From: Clostridiales bacterium
GTDB taxonomy: Bacteria; Bacillota; Clostridia; Christensenellales; CAG-138
NCBI GenBank assembly: GCA_015056105.1
Contig: SVGX01000006.1
Coordinates: 1 to 45,830, forward strand
Direction: 5' to 3'
DNA length: 45,830 bases
The position numbers and the translations under genes were made by a program. Numbering within the stretch: the first letter of the stretch is position 1; every line of letters begins with the position of its first letter. The notes under the pieces are model-generated. The model worked only from the letters and a program-made list of their open reading frames with translations. It made no database searches and was not told where the DNA came from. Of the stretch, positions 16,969-24,685 are shown piece after piece.

Positions 16969-17366
16969 TCTGCCCCCAAGGGTAAAACATTTCCCGTTTC
17001 TGTTTCGATAAAGCAAAATTCGATGCTGCCGTCGATCAAATAGGCAGCGATCACGCCTTCTTCCACTTTCGCAAGCAAAAGAAGGATATCCCCCTTTTTA
17101 TCAAGATCGGAGGGAAAACCCGCAGCAAGGCTGCATGCCAAAGCATCGGAAAGGTCTTCCTCCGGAAAAAGCGCCCGGACGGAAGTATTCTGTGCCTCGC
17201 CGTAAACGTAAAAGTCATCCCCCGTAAGGGCGTAGCCGAATGCGTTCAATTTCTTCGCAAGGTGGGAGAGCGCATCGTTCTTTTGGATGATACCGCCCCA
17301 GATGAGCGAAAATACGAGCAGCAGTGCCGCCGCACCAAGAAGGATCAGCCGCGTTTTTTTGCTCAT
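16965..17366 (-). CDS. Small single-TM protein of unknown function, between ecfT and truA
   Basis: 133 residues. An N-terminal transmembrane segment (LILLGAAALLLVFSLIWGGI, residues 7-26) after a basic MSKKTR puts the remainder outside the membrane, or it is an uncleaved signal. The soluble part has mixed alpha/beta character with no motif I know. It overlaps ecfT upstream and truA downstream by ATGA junctions, so expression is tied to both. Base use and spacing look like its neighbours, arguing for a real gene rather than a stray frame. Its position could mean a role with the ECF transporter, but that is only inferred from context. Confidence 0.75.
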   Translation of the reverse strand: MSKKTRLILLGAAALLLVFSLIWGGIIQKNDALSHLAKKLNAFGYALTGDDFYVYGEAQNTSVRALFPEEDLSDALACSLAAGFPSDLDKKGDILLLLAKVEEGVIAAYLIDGSIEFCFIETETGNVLPLGAE

Positions 17367-18166
17367 AGCGCAACGGTCTGCAGCAGGATGATACCTGCCG
17401 TCATCACGGCAAACACCAGCGCGGCAAAGGCATCCGCCTTGTGGAAGCGCAGCACATGCATGCGGGTGCGGCCTTCGCCGCCGTGATAGCAGCGGCTCTC
17501 CATGGCCATGGCAAGCTCATCCGCCCGGCGGAAGGCGCTGATAAACAGCGGCACCAGCACGGGCACCATGCTCTTTGCCCGCTTGAACACGTTGCCGGAT
17601 TCAAAATCCGCACCGCGGGCCATCTGCGCTTTCATGATCTTGTCCGCCTCTTCAATGAGGGTGGGGATAAAGCGCAGGGCGATAGTCATCATCATGGCAA
17701 GCTCATGAGCCGGAAAGCCGAGACGGCTGAGGGGATGCAACAGCTTTTCAAGGGCATCCGTCAATGCGATGGGCGTTGTGGTAAGCGTCATCAGGGATGT
17801 ACCCGAAAGCAGCAGAATCAACCGCAGCGAGATATACACAGCCTGTTTGACGCCGCCCTCCGTGATTTCAAGGAAGCGCCACGCCCAAAGGGTCTCGCCG
17901 CTCTTCACCATAAAAAGGTTCAGAATGAACATGAACACAAGCAAAAAGCGAATAGGTTTCAGGGATTTCAAAAGATAGCTGACCGGCACGCCCGAAAGCA
18001 GCGTGACCGCCGCCACAAACACCGCCGGGAGCAAGAACACCGCGATGTGATCCACAATGAACACCAGCACGATGTAAACGATCATGCCAAGAAGCTTCGT
18101 GCGCGGATCAAGACGATGGATGGGGGAATTTCCCGGGAAATATTGACCGAGAGTGATGTCTTTCAC
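17363..18166 (-). CDS. ecfT: Energy-coupling factor transporter transmembrane protein EcfT
   Basis: Membrane scaffold that joins the EcfA ATPases to exchangeable vitamin-binding S components. 267 residues with about five to six hydrophobic segments. The two coupling-helix motifs contacting the ATPases are present in modified form: AQMARGADFE near 183 and AMESRCYHGGEGRT near 224, plus the N-terminal SPIHRLDPRTKLL. Translation starts at GTG, overlapping the ecfA2 stop as GTGA. No S component is encoded nearby, as expected for a group II module that serves several unlinked S proteins. Confidence 0.95.
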   Translation of the reverse strand: MKDITLGQYFPGNSPIHRLDPRTKLLGMIVYIVLVFIVDHIAVFLLPAVFVAAVTLLSGVPVSYLLKSLKPIRFLLVFMFILNLFMVKSGETLWAWRFLEITEGGVKQAVYISLRLILLLSGTSLMTLTTTPIALTDALEKLLHPLSRLGFPAHELAMMMTIALRFIPTLIEEADKIMKAQMARGADFESGNVFKRAKSMVPVLVPLFISAFRRADELAMAMESRCYHGGEGRTRMHVLRFHKADAFAALVFAVMTAGIILLQTVAL

Positions 18167-19026
18167 TTGTTCTCCCCTCCCTTCCCAAGAAGGCGGCTGA
18201 GCGCCAGCTCCATTTCATCCATATCGAAAATGGTGGCAGGCACATCCACGCCCCGTTCCCGAAGAAGCAGCGCAAGGCGGGATACCTGGGGCACGTCAAG
18301 GCCGTTGTCGATGAGGGTCTTGGCATCGCCGAAGACCTCCGCCGTGGTGCCCACGCGGATGAGCCGTCCCTTCGCCAGCACAGCGATGCGCTCCGCCCTG
18401 TCTGCCATGTCATCCATGGAGTGGGAGACCATCACCACCGCGCAGCCGAGCGTTTCCCTGAGGCTGTCGATGGTATCGAGAATAGCCCGCCTGCCGAGAG
18501 GATCAAGGCCCGCCATGGGTTCATCGAGAACAAGGTATTTCGGGCGCATGACGATAATACCCGCCAGCGCCGCCCGGCGCTTTTCGCCGCCGGAAAGCTC
18601 AAAGGGGGATTTATCCCGAAACTTCGCGGGATCAAGTCCCACAAGGGCCATGGCTTCATCCGCCCGCTCAAGGGCTTCCTTTTCGCCGATGCCCATGTTT
18701 TTCACGCCGTAGGCCACATCCCTTTGCACCGTTTCTTCAAACAGCTGGTATTCCGGATACTGGAACACCATGCCCACAAGGCGCCTGCCCTGCACGCGCT
18801 GTTTTTTATCGGCCATGTTGAAGCCATCCACCGTGACAGAGCCCGAGGTGGGCTGCAAAAGCCCGTTGAGGTGCTGCACAAAGGTGGATTTGCCGCTGCC
18901 CGTATGGCCGATGAGCCCGAGAAACTCCCCATCATGGATGGTGAGGTCGATATCCCGGAGCGCATCGTGGGCAAGGGAGCTGCCTTCCATATAGGAATGC
19001 TTCAGTTTTTCAACAACGATCGGCAT
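18163..19026 (-). CDS. ecfA2: Energy-coupling factor transporter ATP-binding protein EcfA2
   Basis: One half of the heterodimeric ATPase of the ECF vitamin importer; 287 residues. Walker A GHTGSGKST (near 40), Q-loop FQYPEYQLFEET, signature LSGGEKRR, Walker B YLVLDEPMAGLD and switch histidine VVMVSHSMDDM are all intact. FQYPEYQLFE and a C-terminal extension are typical of the EcfA2 (EcfA') branch. The ATG lies inside the ecfA1 gene, overlapping it by 25 bases, so the two partners are translationally linked and made in like amounts. Confidence 0.96.
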   Translation of the reverse strand: MPIVVEKLKHSYMEGSSLAHDALRDIDLTIHDGEFLGLIGHTGSGKSTFVQHLNGLLQPTSGSVTVDGFNMADKKQRVQGRRLVGMVFQYPEYQLFEETVQRDVAYGVKNMGIGEKEALERADEAMALVGLDPAKFRDKSPFELSGGEKRRAALAGIIVMRPKYLVLDEPMAGLDPLGRRAILDTIDSLRETLGCAVVMVSHSMDDMADRAERIAVLAKGRLIRVGTTAEVFGDAKTLIDNGLDVPQVSRLALLLRERGVDVPATIFDMDEMELALSRLLGKGGENK

Positions 19027-19832
19027 ATTGCGTCCGCCATGTCCTCCACAGTCAAAATGGTATCGGGAAGCTCCGCGCCGGCGGCGTTGAGCCTCTCCTT
19101 GAGTTCCGTCATCGCAGGTACATCCAGCCTGTGCTGCCGCAGCAGTTCCGTTTCACGGAATACCTCCTCCGGCGTGCCGCACAGGATCAGCTCCCCGCCG
19201 GACATCACCGCCACCCGGTCCGCCGCGGTGGCCTCTTCCATGTATTGGGTGATCATCACCACCGTGATGCCCTTTTCCTTGTGGAGTTTTCCCACAACGC
19301 TGAGGATATCCCGCCGCCCCTTCGGATCCAGCATGGCGGTGGCTTCATCCAGCACCAGCACTTCCGGTTCCATGGCGATCATGCCGGCGATGGCGATGCG
19401 CTGCTTCTGGCCGCCGGAAAGCATATGGGGCGCCCGGGCGGCAAACTCCTCCATACCCACGGCAAGAAGGGCGTTATCCACCCGTTTGCGGATCTCCTCC
19501 GGCGGCACGCCGATGTTTTCGGGGCCGAAGGCCACATCCTCCTCCACCACGGTAGTCACGATCTGGTTATCCGGGTTTTGGAACACAATACCCACCTTTT
19601 GGCGGATCGGAAGCGTATTTTCCTCATCCTTGGTATTCATGCCCTCCACGCGTACCGTGCCCTTCGTTGGCAGAAGCAGGGCGTTAAGGTGCCTTGCAAG
19701 GGTGGATTTGCCGCTGCCGTTGTGGCCCACCACCGCAAGGAACTCCCCTTTTTTGATGTGAAGGCTCACATTCCTGAGAGCAGGTTCCACCGCGTCTTCA
19801 TATTGAAATGTCAGGTTTTCGATATCGATCAT
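19002..19832 (-). CDS. ecfA1: Energy-coupling factor transporter ATP-binding protein EcfA1, switch histidine replaced by glutamine
   Basis: 276 residues from MIDIENLTFQYEDA. Walker A GHNGSGKST (near 39), Q-loop FQNPDNQIVTTVVEEDVAFGPEN (EcfA1 hallmark), signature LSGGQKQR and Walker B VLVLDEATAMLD are intact, but the switch region reads VVMITQYMEEA where family members have ITH; the codon is CAA. This may make one of the two ATP sites weaker. The ATG at 19832 has AAGGAG 6 bases before it, so the longer frame starting at 19904 is rejected. First gene of the eight-gene unit ending with deoD. Confidence 0.95.
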   Translation of the reverse strand: MIDIENLTFQYEDAVEPALRNVSLHIKKGEFLAVVGHNGSGKSTLARHLNALLLPTKGTVRVEGMNTKDEENTLPIRQKVGIVFQNPDNQIVTTVVEEDVAFGPENIGVPPEEIRKRVDNALLAVGMEEFAARAPHMLSGGQKQRIAIAGMIAMEPEVLVLDEATAMLDPKGRRDILSVVGKLHKEKGITVVMITQYMEEATAADRVAVMSGGELILCGTPEEVFRETELLRQHRLDVPAMTELKERLNAAGAELPDTILTVEDMADAICRSLLKN

Positions 19833-19886
19833 GACGATCTCCTTTATGGAAAAATCCGGTTTCCCGAACCTATATAGCCAACTTAT

Positions 19887-19915
19887 ATTATAGCTTACAT
19901 GCAAGCAAAAAGCAA
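19887..19915 (-). promoter_or_regulatory. Promoter of the ecfA1 unit
   Basis: Minus strand perfect -10 TATAAT (19887-19892), 17 bases from a weak -35 TTGCTT (19910-19915), about 55 bases before the ecfA1 start. It lies directly beside the terminator of the upstream gene. Confidence 0.7.
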
Positions 19916-19916
19916 A

Positions 19917-19940
19917 AGAAAAGGCAGGCGTGCGCCTGCC
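19917..19940 (-). terminator. Intrinsic terminator after the C39-like peptidase gene
   Basis: Minus strand GGCAGGCG ... CGCCTGCC followed by TTTTCTTTT, 20 bases after the stop codon. Confidence 0.9.
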
Positions 19941-19959
19941 TTTTCAAAAGCATTCCGTT

Positions 19960-21711
19960 TTATTTCCTTTTGCCGCGAATAACAACAGCCACCGCGATCA
20001 CCGCGATCGCGATGCCTGCCGCCGCGATGCCGATGATGGCACCGGCGCCGGGGCCTTTCTTGGCCTGCGTATCTGCAGGCACCTCCGCCTCGGGGGCTTC
20101 GGTGGCCTCAGGTGCCGCGGAGGGTTCTGGCGTGGCTTCCGCCTCAGGTGCAGGGGTCTCTTCCGTCTCCTCGGCAGGCTTGGTGATATCAAGGGTAGTC
20201 TCCGCATACATGCCGTCGGTGGTCATGAAATAGAAGCGGAAGGTCCAGGTCTCGCCGGGCGCCGCAGAGGACATCATTTTTCCGGGGGCAAGGTTGATCC
20301 GGCCGTTGGTATCGCCGCTCAGGTTGTACTTGAAGACACGGTTGGCCTTGCAGACCATATCGAAGTTTTCTACACCGGATACCGCATCCTGCCCTTCGAT
20401 GGTGTAGGCAGCGATGCCGCAGCCCGCGCTCTTGAGCTTGTTGCTGCGGAAGCGGGAATCCACGGTGAAGGCATCACCGGTATCAAGGGTATAAAGGTGG
20501 AATTCACCCTCCACGGGAACGAGCTTCGCATCTACCACTTCGATGGGGGTGATATCCTGCTCTTTATCGTGCACGATGTAGGCGATGCGCTGCGACCAGC
20601 ATTCAAGAAGCTGATCCGCACGGTAGCGGCGGTAGGTGCCCTCATCGCTGCCGGCAGCGGGATCGGTGGAGTAGAAGTACTCCACGCCGTCCACGGTCTC
20701 ATAGCCGGTCAGGGTGATGAGATGGCCGGCGGTGCCGCTCATAGCTGCATTTTCAAGGTAGGGATAGCTGCCGTTGGGATCGGCGGAATACTTTACGTTG
20801 ATGCCCACGATGTGGCCGTTGGCAAGCTCGTTGCGAACGACATCGAAATCCGCATACTGCACATAGGATTCATAGCCGAACATACCGGCCACCGCCACGG
20901 TGAAGGGCCAGTTGCCGAATCCCTCATAGTAATAGTCCCAGTTGAGAAGGCCGACCTGCTCGGGAAGAAGATCTTCGCCGTAGTAGTTGAGCATGATGCA
21001 CATGGTGGTGGCACTGCACATGACGTTGCCGATACTGGGTTCACGCACCATCTGGGAAATGGCGGGCACCTCCAGCTTCACAGAAGCAGGCAGCTCGCCT
21101 TCATAGGCGGAGTAGGTCTGGGTTGGCGTGATATACTGGCCGTCAAGGGTGTTCTTATAGGTGGCGCATACCTGCTCAAGAACGGGGGTCACGGCGGCAT
21201 CATCGCTGTGGAGGATGACCTTGAGCTGCACGAGGCTGGCAGTCTCGCCATCGCTGCCGCGGATGGTGAAGATATCCGTATCCACAAGGGCAAGATCCGT
21301 CGTCTCGGAAACGGAAGCGCGCTTTGCGATATTCCTGGACCATTTGCCCCAGGTGAGCCAATCCGTCCAGGCTTTCTTCATATCCACATAGGCCCTTGCC
21401 TGCACTTCCACATAGGTGCCTTCGGGCACTTCCGCATTCCAGGATGCGACCATGTATTCGAAGGCCTCCGTTTCGAAGATCTCGGAAACATATTCGCCGT
21501 CGGTCTCGCCCTCCGCAAGGCGCAGCGCGCCATCGCTCACATCGGAAGAAGTCAGCGTCAGGGCGGTCAGCTCGCCCTTTGCAAAATCTTCCTCTGTCGC
21601 GATCTTGATGAGGTTGCCTTCAACGGGCGTTCCTTTTTCCTTTGCGAAGCTGATATTCGCAAGGGAAAAGACAAACATGGTTGCGAGCACAAGGCTCAAT
21701 GTGCGTTTCAT
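19960..21711 (-). CDS. Secreted, membrane-anchored C39-like cysteine peptidase domain protein
   Basis: 583 residues from MKRTLSLVLATMFVFSLANI (signal peptide, cleavage after SFA). Residues about 50-190 are an uncharacterised beta-rich region. Then a papain-like C39_2-type domain: PSIGNVMCSATTMCIMLNYY (catalytic Cys), GTAGHLITLTGYE (catalytic His) and YFYSTDPAAGSD (third residue). A second extracellular domain, a Glu/Pro/Ala-rich linker (about 505-550) and a C-terminal membrane segment with basic tail RGKRK follow. It is probably displayed on the cell surface; substrate unknown. The ATG at 21711 has GAAAGGAAAG upstream; longer frames into the preceding gene lack a site. It follows the Tim44-like gene by 89 bases. 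Confidence 0.82.
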   Translation of the reverse strand: MKRTLSLVLATMFVFSLANISFAKEKGTPVEGNLIKIATEEDFAKGELTALTLTSSDVSDGALRLAEGETDGEYVSEIFETEAFEYMVASWNAEVPEGTYVEVQARAYVDMKKAWTDWLTWGKWSRNIAKRASVSETTDLALVDTDIFTIRGSDGETASLVQLKVILHSDDAAVTPVLEQVCATYKNTLDGQYITPTQTYSAYEGELPASVKLEVPAISQMVREPSIGNVMCSATTMCIMLNYYGEDLLPEQVGLLNWDYYYEGFGNWPFTVAVAGMFGYESYVQYADFDVVRNELANGHIVGINVKYSADPNGSYPYLENAAMSGTAGHLITLTGYETVDGVEYFYSTDPAAGSDEGTYRRYRADQLLECWSQRIAYIVHDKEQDITPIEVVDAKLVPVEGEFHLYTLDTGDAFTVDSRFRSNKLKSAGCGIAAYTIEGQDAVSGVENFDMVCKANRVFKYNLSGDTNGRINLAPGKMMSSAAPGETWTFRFYFMTTDGMYAETTLDITKPAEETEETPAPEAEATPEPSAAPEATEAPEAEVPADTQAKKGPGAGAIIGIAAAGIAIAVIAVAVVIRGKRK

Positions 21712-21800
21712 GACGTTCTCTTTCCTTTCTGGTTTGTTGGGGATACATGATTCCGCGCCCCCGGCATGTTTCACCGAAGGCGCGAAGAAAAGACTGCTTT

Positions 21801-22775
21801 TTAGCTGGTCCGCTGGGAAATGCCCTTGATGGCGGAAAGTACCCAATCGTGCTCCTCTGCGGTGATGATGCTGCCGCAGTAATTGCACTTGGCGGTATGG
21901 TTCAGATCGAGGGGAGCGCCGCAGTTCGGGCAGTTCCTGGCTTCCTGACCGTTGACGGTGCCGGTGACTGCGCCCTTGGAGCGCACCATCAGCCATTCAT
22001 AGGTAAGGAACTTTTCGGCCGTACGGCTGCCGCTGACAAGCTCGCCGTTATCATCGCGCAGCGTGTAATCCACAATACGGGTCTGCACGATGGCGGTCAG
22101 CATATCCTTGTTTTCATCCTGACCGAAGCCGGTAAGATCAACGCCAAGAACGGCAATGCGCTCCACATAGTTGGTCTGGCGGCCGCGGATGAGCGTTTGC
22201 AGCTGGCTGCCCATCTGGTTGAAGAGGGAATCCGTCATGCTTGCGCGCATCTCCTCCCAGTTTTTGGTGGACCAGCAATTCTGCATGCGGATGTAGAGGT
22301 TTGCAATATGCTCCTTCATCGCCTCTTCGGAGAAGTTGGGATCCATCTGCTTAAGCTGGGCGATGGTCATGGGCAGCATGGTGCGCTGCGCGCCCGCATT
22401 GACGCGAACGGGCTGGTTGGTGGTATTCTTTGCCGCGCCCTTGCTCTTGGAACGGCCAAGGATCAGCACGATGATGATCACAACGATAATGATGGCACCG
22501 AAGCTGATACCGCCGCCATCATCGGAGGAAGTGGTGGTATAATCGCTGCCGCTGTAGTAATAATCATCGTCATCATCCCAGCTGCTGCTACTGCTGCTCC
22601 AGTCGTCATCCCAATCGGAGGAACTGCCCCAATCGCTGCCGAAATCACTGCCCCAATCACTGCCAAAATCGGTGTCACCCGCAAAGCTGCCCGCATCCGC
22701 AAGGCCAACTGCGGGGATAAGCAGAAGCGCGGCAAGCGCAAGCGTTAAAAGCAATATGCCGAATTTCTTTTTCAC
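21801..22775 (-). CDS. Tim44-like domain membrane protein with C-terminal zinc ribbon
   Basis: 324 residues. A signal peptide (residues 1-26) is followed by a low-complexity Asp/Ser/Gly region (about 28-88; the motif SDWGSDFGSDWGSSSDW is a short repeat), a membrane helix (FGAIIIVVIIIVLILG), and a Tim44-like domain (about 125-280) that begins LKQMDPNFSEEAMKEHIANL. The last 40 residues form a CPNCG ... CNYCG zinc ribbon, so a metal-binding cytoplasmic end. Tim44-like proteins are often found in bacterial membranes, but their job is unclear. The start is GTG with GAAAGGA 8 bases before it. Likely the first gene of a pair with the C39-like peptidase. Confidence 0.83.
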   Translation of the reverse strand: MKKKFGILLLTLALAALLLIPAVGLADAGSFAGDTDFGSDWGSDFGSDWGSSSDWDDDWSSSSSSWDDDDDYYYSGSDYTTTSSDDGGGISFGAIIIVVIIIVLILGRSKSKGAAKNTTNQPVRVNAGAQRTMLPMTIAQLKQMDPNFSEEAMKEHIANLYIRMQNCWSTKNWEEMRASMTDSLFNQMGSQLQTLIRGRQTNYVERIAVLGVDLTGFGQDENKDMLTAIVQTRIVDYTLRDDNGELVSGSRTAEKFLTYEWLMVRSKGAVTGTVNGQEARNCPNCGAPLDLNHTAKCNYCGSIITAEEHDWVLSAIKGISQRTS

Positions 22776-22860
22776 GGTCGGTATCCTTTCTGCAATATGA
22801 TCGTCATTTCGGGAAAAGCCGCAGGAGACCGTTTCTCCCGATCATATATATTATAACTAT

Positions 22861-22890
22861 ATTATAATTCAAATGCCGCGCCCATGTCTA
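22861..22890 (-). promoter_or_regulatory. Putative promoter of the Tim44-like gene
   Basis: Minus strand TAGACA (22885-22890), 18 bases, TATAAT (22861-22866). Further TATAAT-like runs lie just downstream (22840-22860), so the exact start site is uncertain. Confidence 0.6.
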
Positions 22891-22992
22891 CACTATGCAG
22901 CCAGCTTTTCGGAACGCAGCTTGTCTCTTTTCAACAAAATTCTTTTATGTTATGATAAGAAAAACATCGTATGGATAAAGGAGGGTATTCCG

Positions 22993-23382
22993 ATGATCTG
23001 CCCGAACTGCGGCGCCAACATGCAGGATGGTTCCGCCTTCTGCACCAACTGCGGTGCCCGTTTTGAACAGCAGCAGGCTTATCAGCAGCCTGTTTACCAG
23101 CAACAGCCCGTTTATCAGCAGCCCGCTGGCAACGATCTTCGCACACCGCTCACTACCGGGCAGTTTTTCCTGATGGATCTTGTGGGATGTATCCCCCTCG
23201 TGGGTCTTATCATGTATTTTGTCTGGGCATTCGGCGACAGCACAAACGCCAACCGCAAAGCCTGGGCAAGAGCAAGGCTCATTTGGGTGCTGATCTCCAC
23301 GGTGATTTCCGTGCTGTTCCTCGTTATCGCTGTGTTGACCGGCGCGGCGCTTTCCAATGCCTTTGGCAGCTATTGGTTCTGA
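22993..23382 (+). CDS. Zinc-ribbon, glutamine-rich two-TM membrane protein, function unknown
   Basis: 129 residues. The N-terminus is a zinc ribbon (MICPNCGANMQDGSAFCTNC), followed by a Gln/Tyr/Pro-rich linker with repeats of YQQPVYQQ (about residues 28-46), then two hydrophobic segments (LVGCIPLVGLIMYFVWAFG and LISTVISVLFLVIAVLTGAA) separated by a basic loop. Such small zinc-ribbon membrane proteins are frequent in Clostridia; no function is known to me. The ATG at 22993 follows AAAGGAGG by about 8 bases; an upstream in-frame ATG has no site. Divergent from the Tim44-like gene, which also carries a zinc ribbon. Confidence 0.85.
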   Translation: MICPNCGANMQDGSAFCTNCGARFEQQQAYQQPVYQQQPVYQQPAGNDLRTPLTTGQFFLMDLVGCIPLVGLIMYFVWAFGDSTNANRKAWARARLIWVLISTVISVLFLVIAVLTGAALSNAFGSYWF

Positions 23383-23399
23383 TAACCGTTCCATCCCCT

Positions 23400-23435
23400 G
23401 CGGCAAAGTTTCGGCTTTGCCGCTTTTTCTTTTTT
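23400..23435 (+). terminator. Intrinsic terminator after the zinc-ribbon gene
   Basis: GCGGCAAAG, loop TTTCGG, CTTTGCCGC, then TTTTTCTTTTTT, 17 bases after the stop. Confidence 0.95.
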
Positions 23436-23443
23436 CGCCGTTG

Positions 23444-23452
23444 TGCTATGAT
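23444..23452 (+). promoter_or_regulatory. Extended -10 promoter of the NamZ-like gene
   Basis: TGCTATGAT (TG, one base, TATGAT) lies immediately after the terminator and 58 bases before the ATG. No good -35 is present. Confidence 0.5.
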
Positions 23453-23509
23453 AAGTTCACAGCCGGTTCCATCGGCCGTGACTGCATCATTCTGAAAGGG
23501 ATCACTTAT

Positions 23510-24628
23510 ATGCGCGTTCTTCCCGGCGCAGAGGTTCTTCTGCGTAATCCGATTCCCGAAACCATCCTGCCCCGCACCGCTAAGGTCGGTATGATCACCA
23601 ACCAGAGCGGCATTCTTTCCGACAGCACGCCCTCCTATGAGGTGCTGCGCGCACAGTATGACCTTGCTGCTTTTTTCAGCCCGGAACACGGCATGCGCGG
23701 CAATGTGCTTGCCGGGGATGATGTGCCGGACTATATCGATGATGTGACCGGCCTTCCCGTTTACAGCACCTACGGTCCCGGACAGGAGGCTGTCCATCGG
23801 GCCATGGCGAAGCTCGATGCCCTTTTCTTCGATATTCAGGATGTCGGTTCAAGGTATTACACCTTTCAGTACACCATGACGGAATCCATGGAGGTGGCGG
23901 CAAAGGCAGGCATCCCCTTCATCGTGCTCGACCGGCCTTCCATGATCGGCTGTATGGCCGAAGGCAATCTTCTCGACCCGAAATACGCTTCCTTTGTGGG
24001 AAAATATCCTACCGCCGCCCGAACAGGTCTTACCATCGGCGAATTTGCCCGTTATATCAATGCGGAGCACGGCATCGGCTGCAAATTGACGGTGGTCCCC
24101 TGCCGCGGTTTTACTCGGGACGCGTATTATGACGATACGGGGCTTCCCTTCCTTGCGCCCTCCGCCTGCATTCCCACGGTGGATTGTGCTCTTGCTTATG
24201 TGGGTACCTGCCTCATAGAGGGCACGAACCTTTCCGAGGGCCGCGGCACCAAAATGCCCTTCACCTGGTTCGGCGCGCCATGGCTTCGGGTGCAGGAAGC
24301 GCTCTCCGCACTTCCCCCCGTTCCCGGCTGCATTCTCAGCGAGGAAGCGGTTACCCCCACATCATCCAAACACAAGGGCGAGCTTTGCCGCGGCATCCGC
24401 ATTACGGTGACCAACAGGGATGCCTTCCGGCCTTTTGATATGATGGTTCGCCTTCTTTCCCTTATCCGCAGGCAGAACCCGGAGTTCGCCTTCAGCGAGT
24501 TTTTCCTGAAGCTCTTCGGCAGCGATGCGATGCTTGCCGATGATTTTGATGCGGAAGCCTATCTTGCTTCCCTTGAGGCACCGCTTGCAGCCTATAAAGA
24601 AGCCATCAAGCCTTATTATTTATACTGA
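23510..24628 (+). CDS. DUF1343 / NamZ-type exo-beta-N-acetylmuramidase, no signal peptide
   Basis: 372 residues of the DUF1343 family, whose Bacillus subtilis member NamZ (GH171) releases MurNAc from peptidoglycan fragment ends. Family segments: VGMITNQSGI near 26, FFSPEHGMRGN near 53, DALFFDIQDVGSRYYTFQYT near 104, LDRPSMIGC near 145, and CLIEGTNLSEGRGTKMPFTWFGAPW near 235. It starts directly with the catalytic domain; unlike typical secreted members there is no hydrophobic N-terminus, so a cytoplasmic role in muropeptide recycling is likelier. GAAAGGGA precedes the ATG at 23510 by 8 bases. Single gene with its own promoter and terminator. Confidence 0.88.
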   Translation: MRVLPGAEVLLRNPIPETILPRTAKVGMITNQSGILSDSTPSYEVLRAQYDLAAFFSPEHGMRGNVLAGDDVPDYIDDVTGLPVYSTYGPGQEAVHRAMAKLDALFFDIQDVGSRYYTFQYTMTESMEVAAKAGIPFIVLDRPSMIGCMAEGNLLDPKYASFVGKYPTAARTGLTIGEFARYINAEHGIGCKLTVVPCRGFTRDAYYDDTGLPFLAPSACIPTVDCALAYVGTCLIEGTNLSEGRGTKMPFTWFGAPWLRVQEALSALPPVPGCILSEEAVTPTSSKHKGELCRGIRITVTNRDAFRPFDMMVRLLSLIRRQNPEFAFSEFFLKLFGSDAMLADDFDAEAYLASLEAPLAAYKEAIKPYYLY

Positions 24629-24645
24629 TATCGACCCAAAAGCAG

Positions 24646-24675
24646 AAAAGCGAAGTTCATTCGAACTTCGCTTTT
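24646..24675. terminator. Bidirectional terminator between namZ-like gene and glsA
   Basis: A 13-bp stem AAAAGCGAAGTTC / GAACTTCGCTTTT with a 4-base loop, T-rich on both strands, centred between two convergent stop codons. Confidence 0.94.
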
Positions 24676-24685
24676 TGTTTTTCGC

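Noticed and set aside
19930..21750. A 606-codon plus-strand frame opposite the C39-like gene
   Set aside because: His/Gly-rich shadow of the peptidase gene with no recognisable domain; starts inside a terminator.
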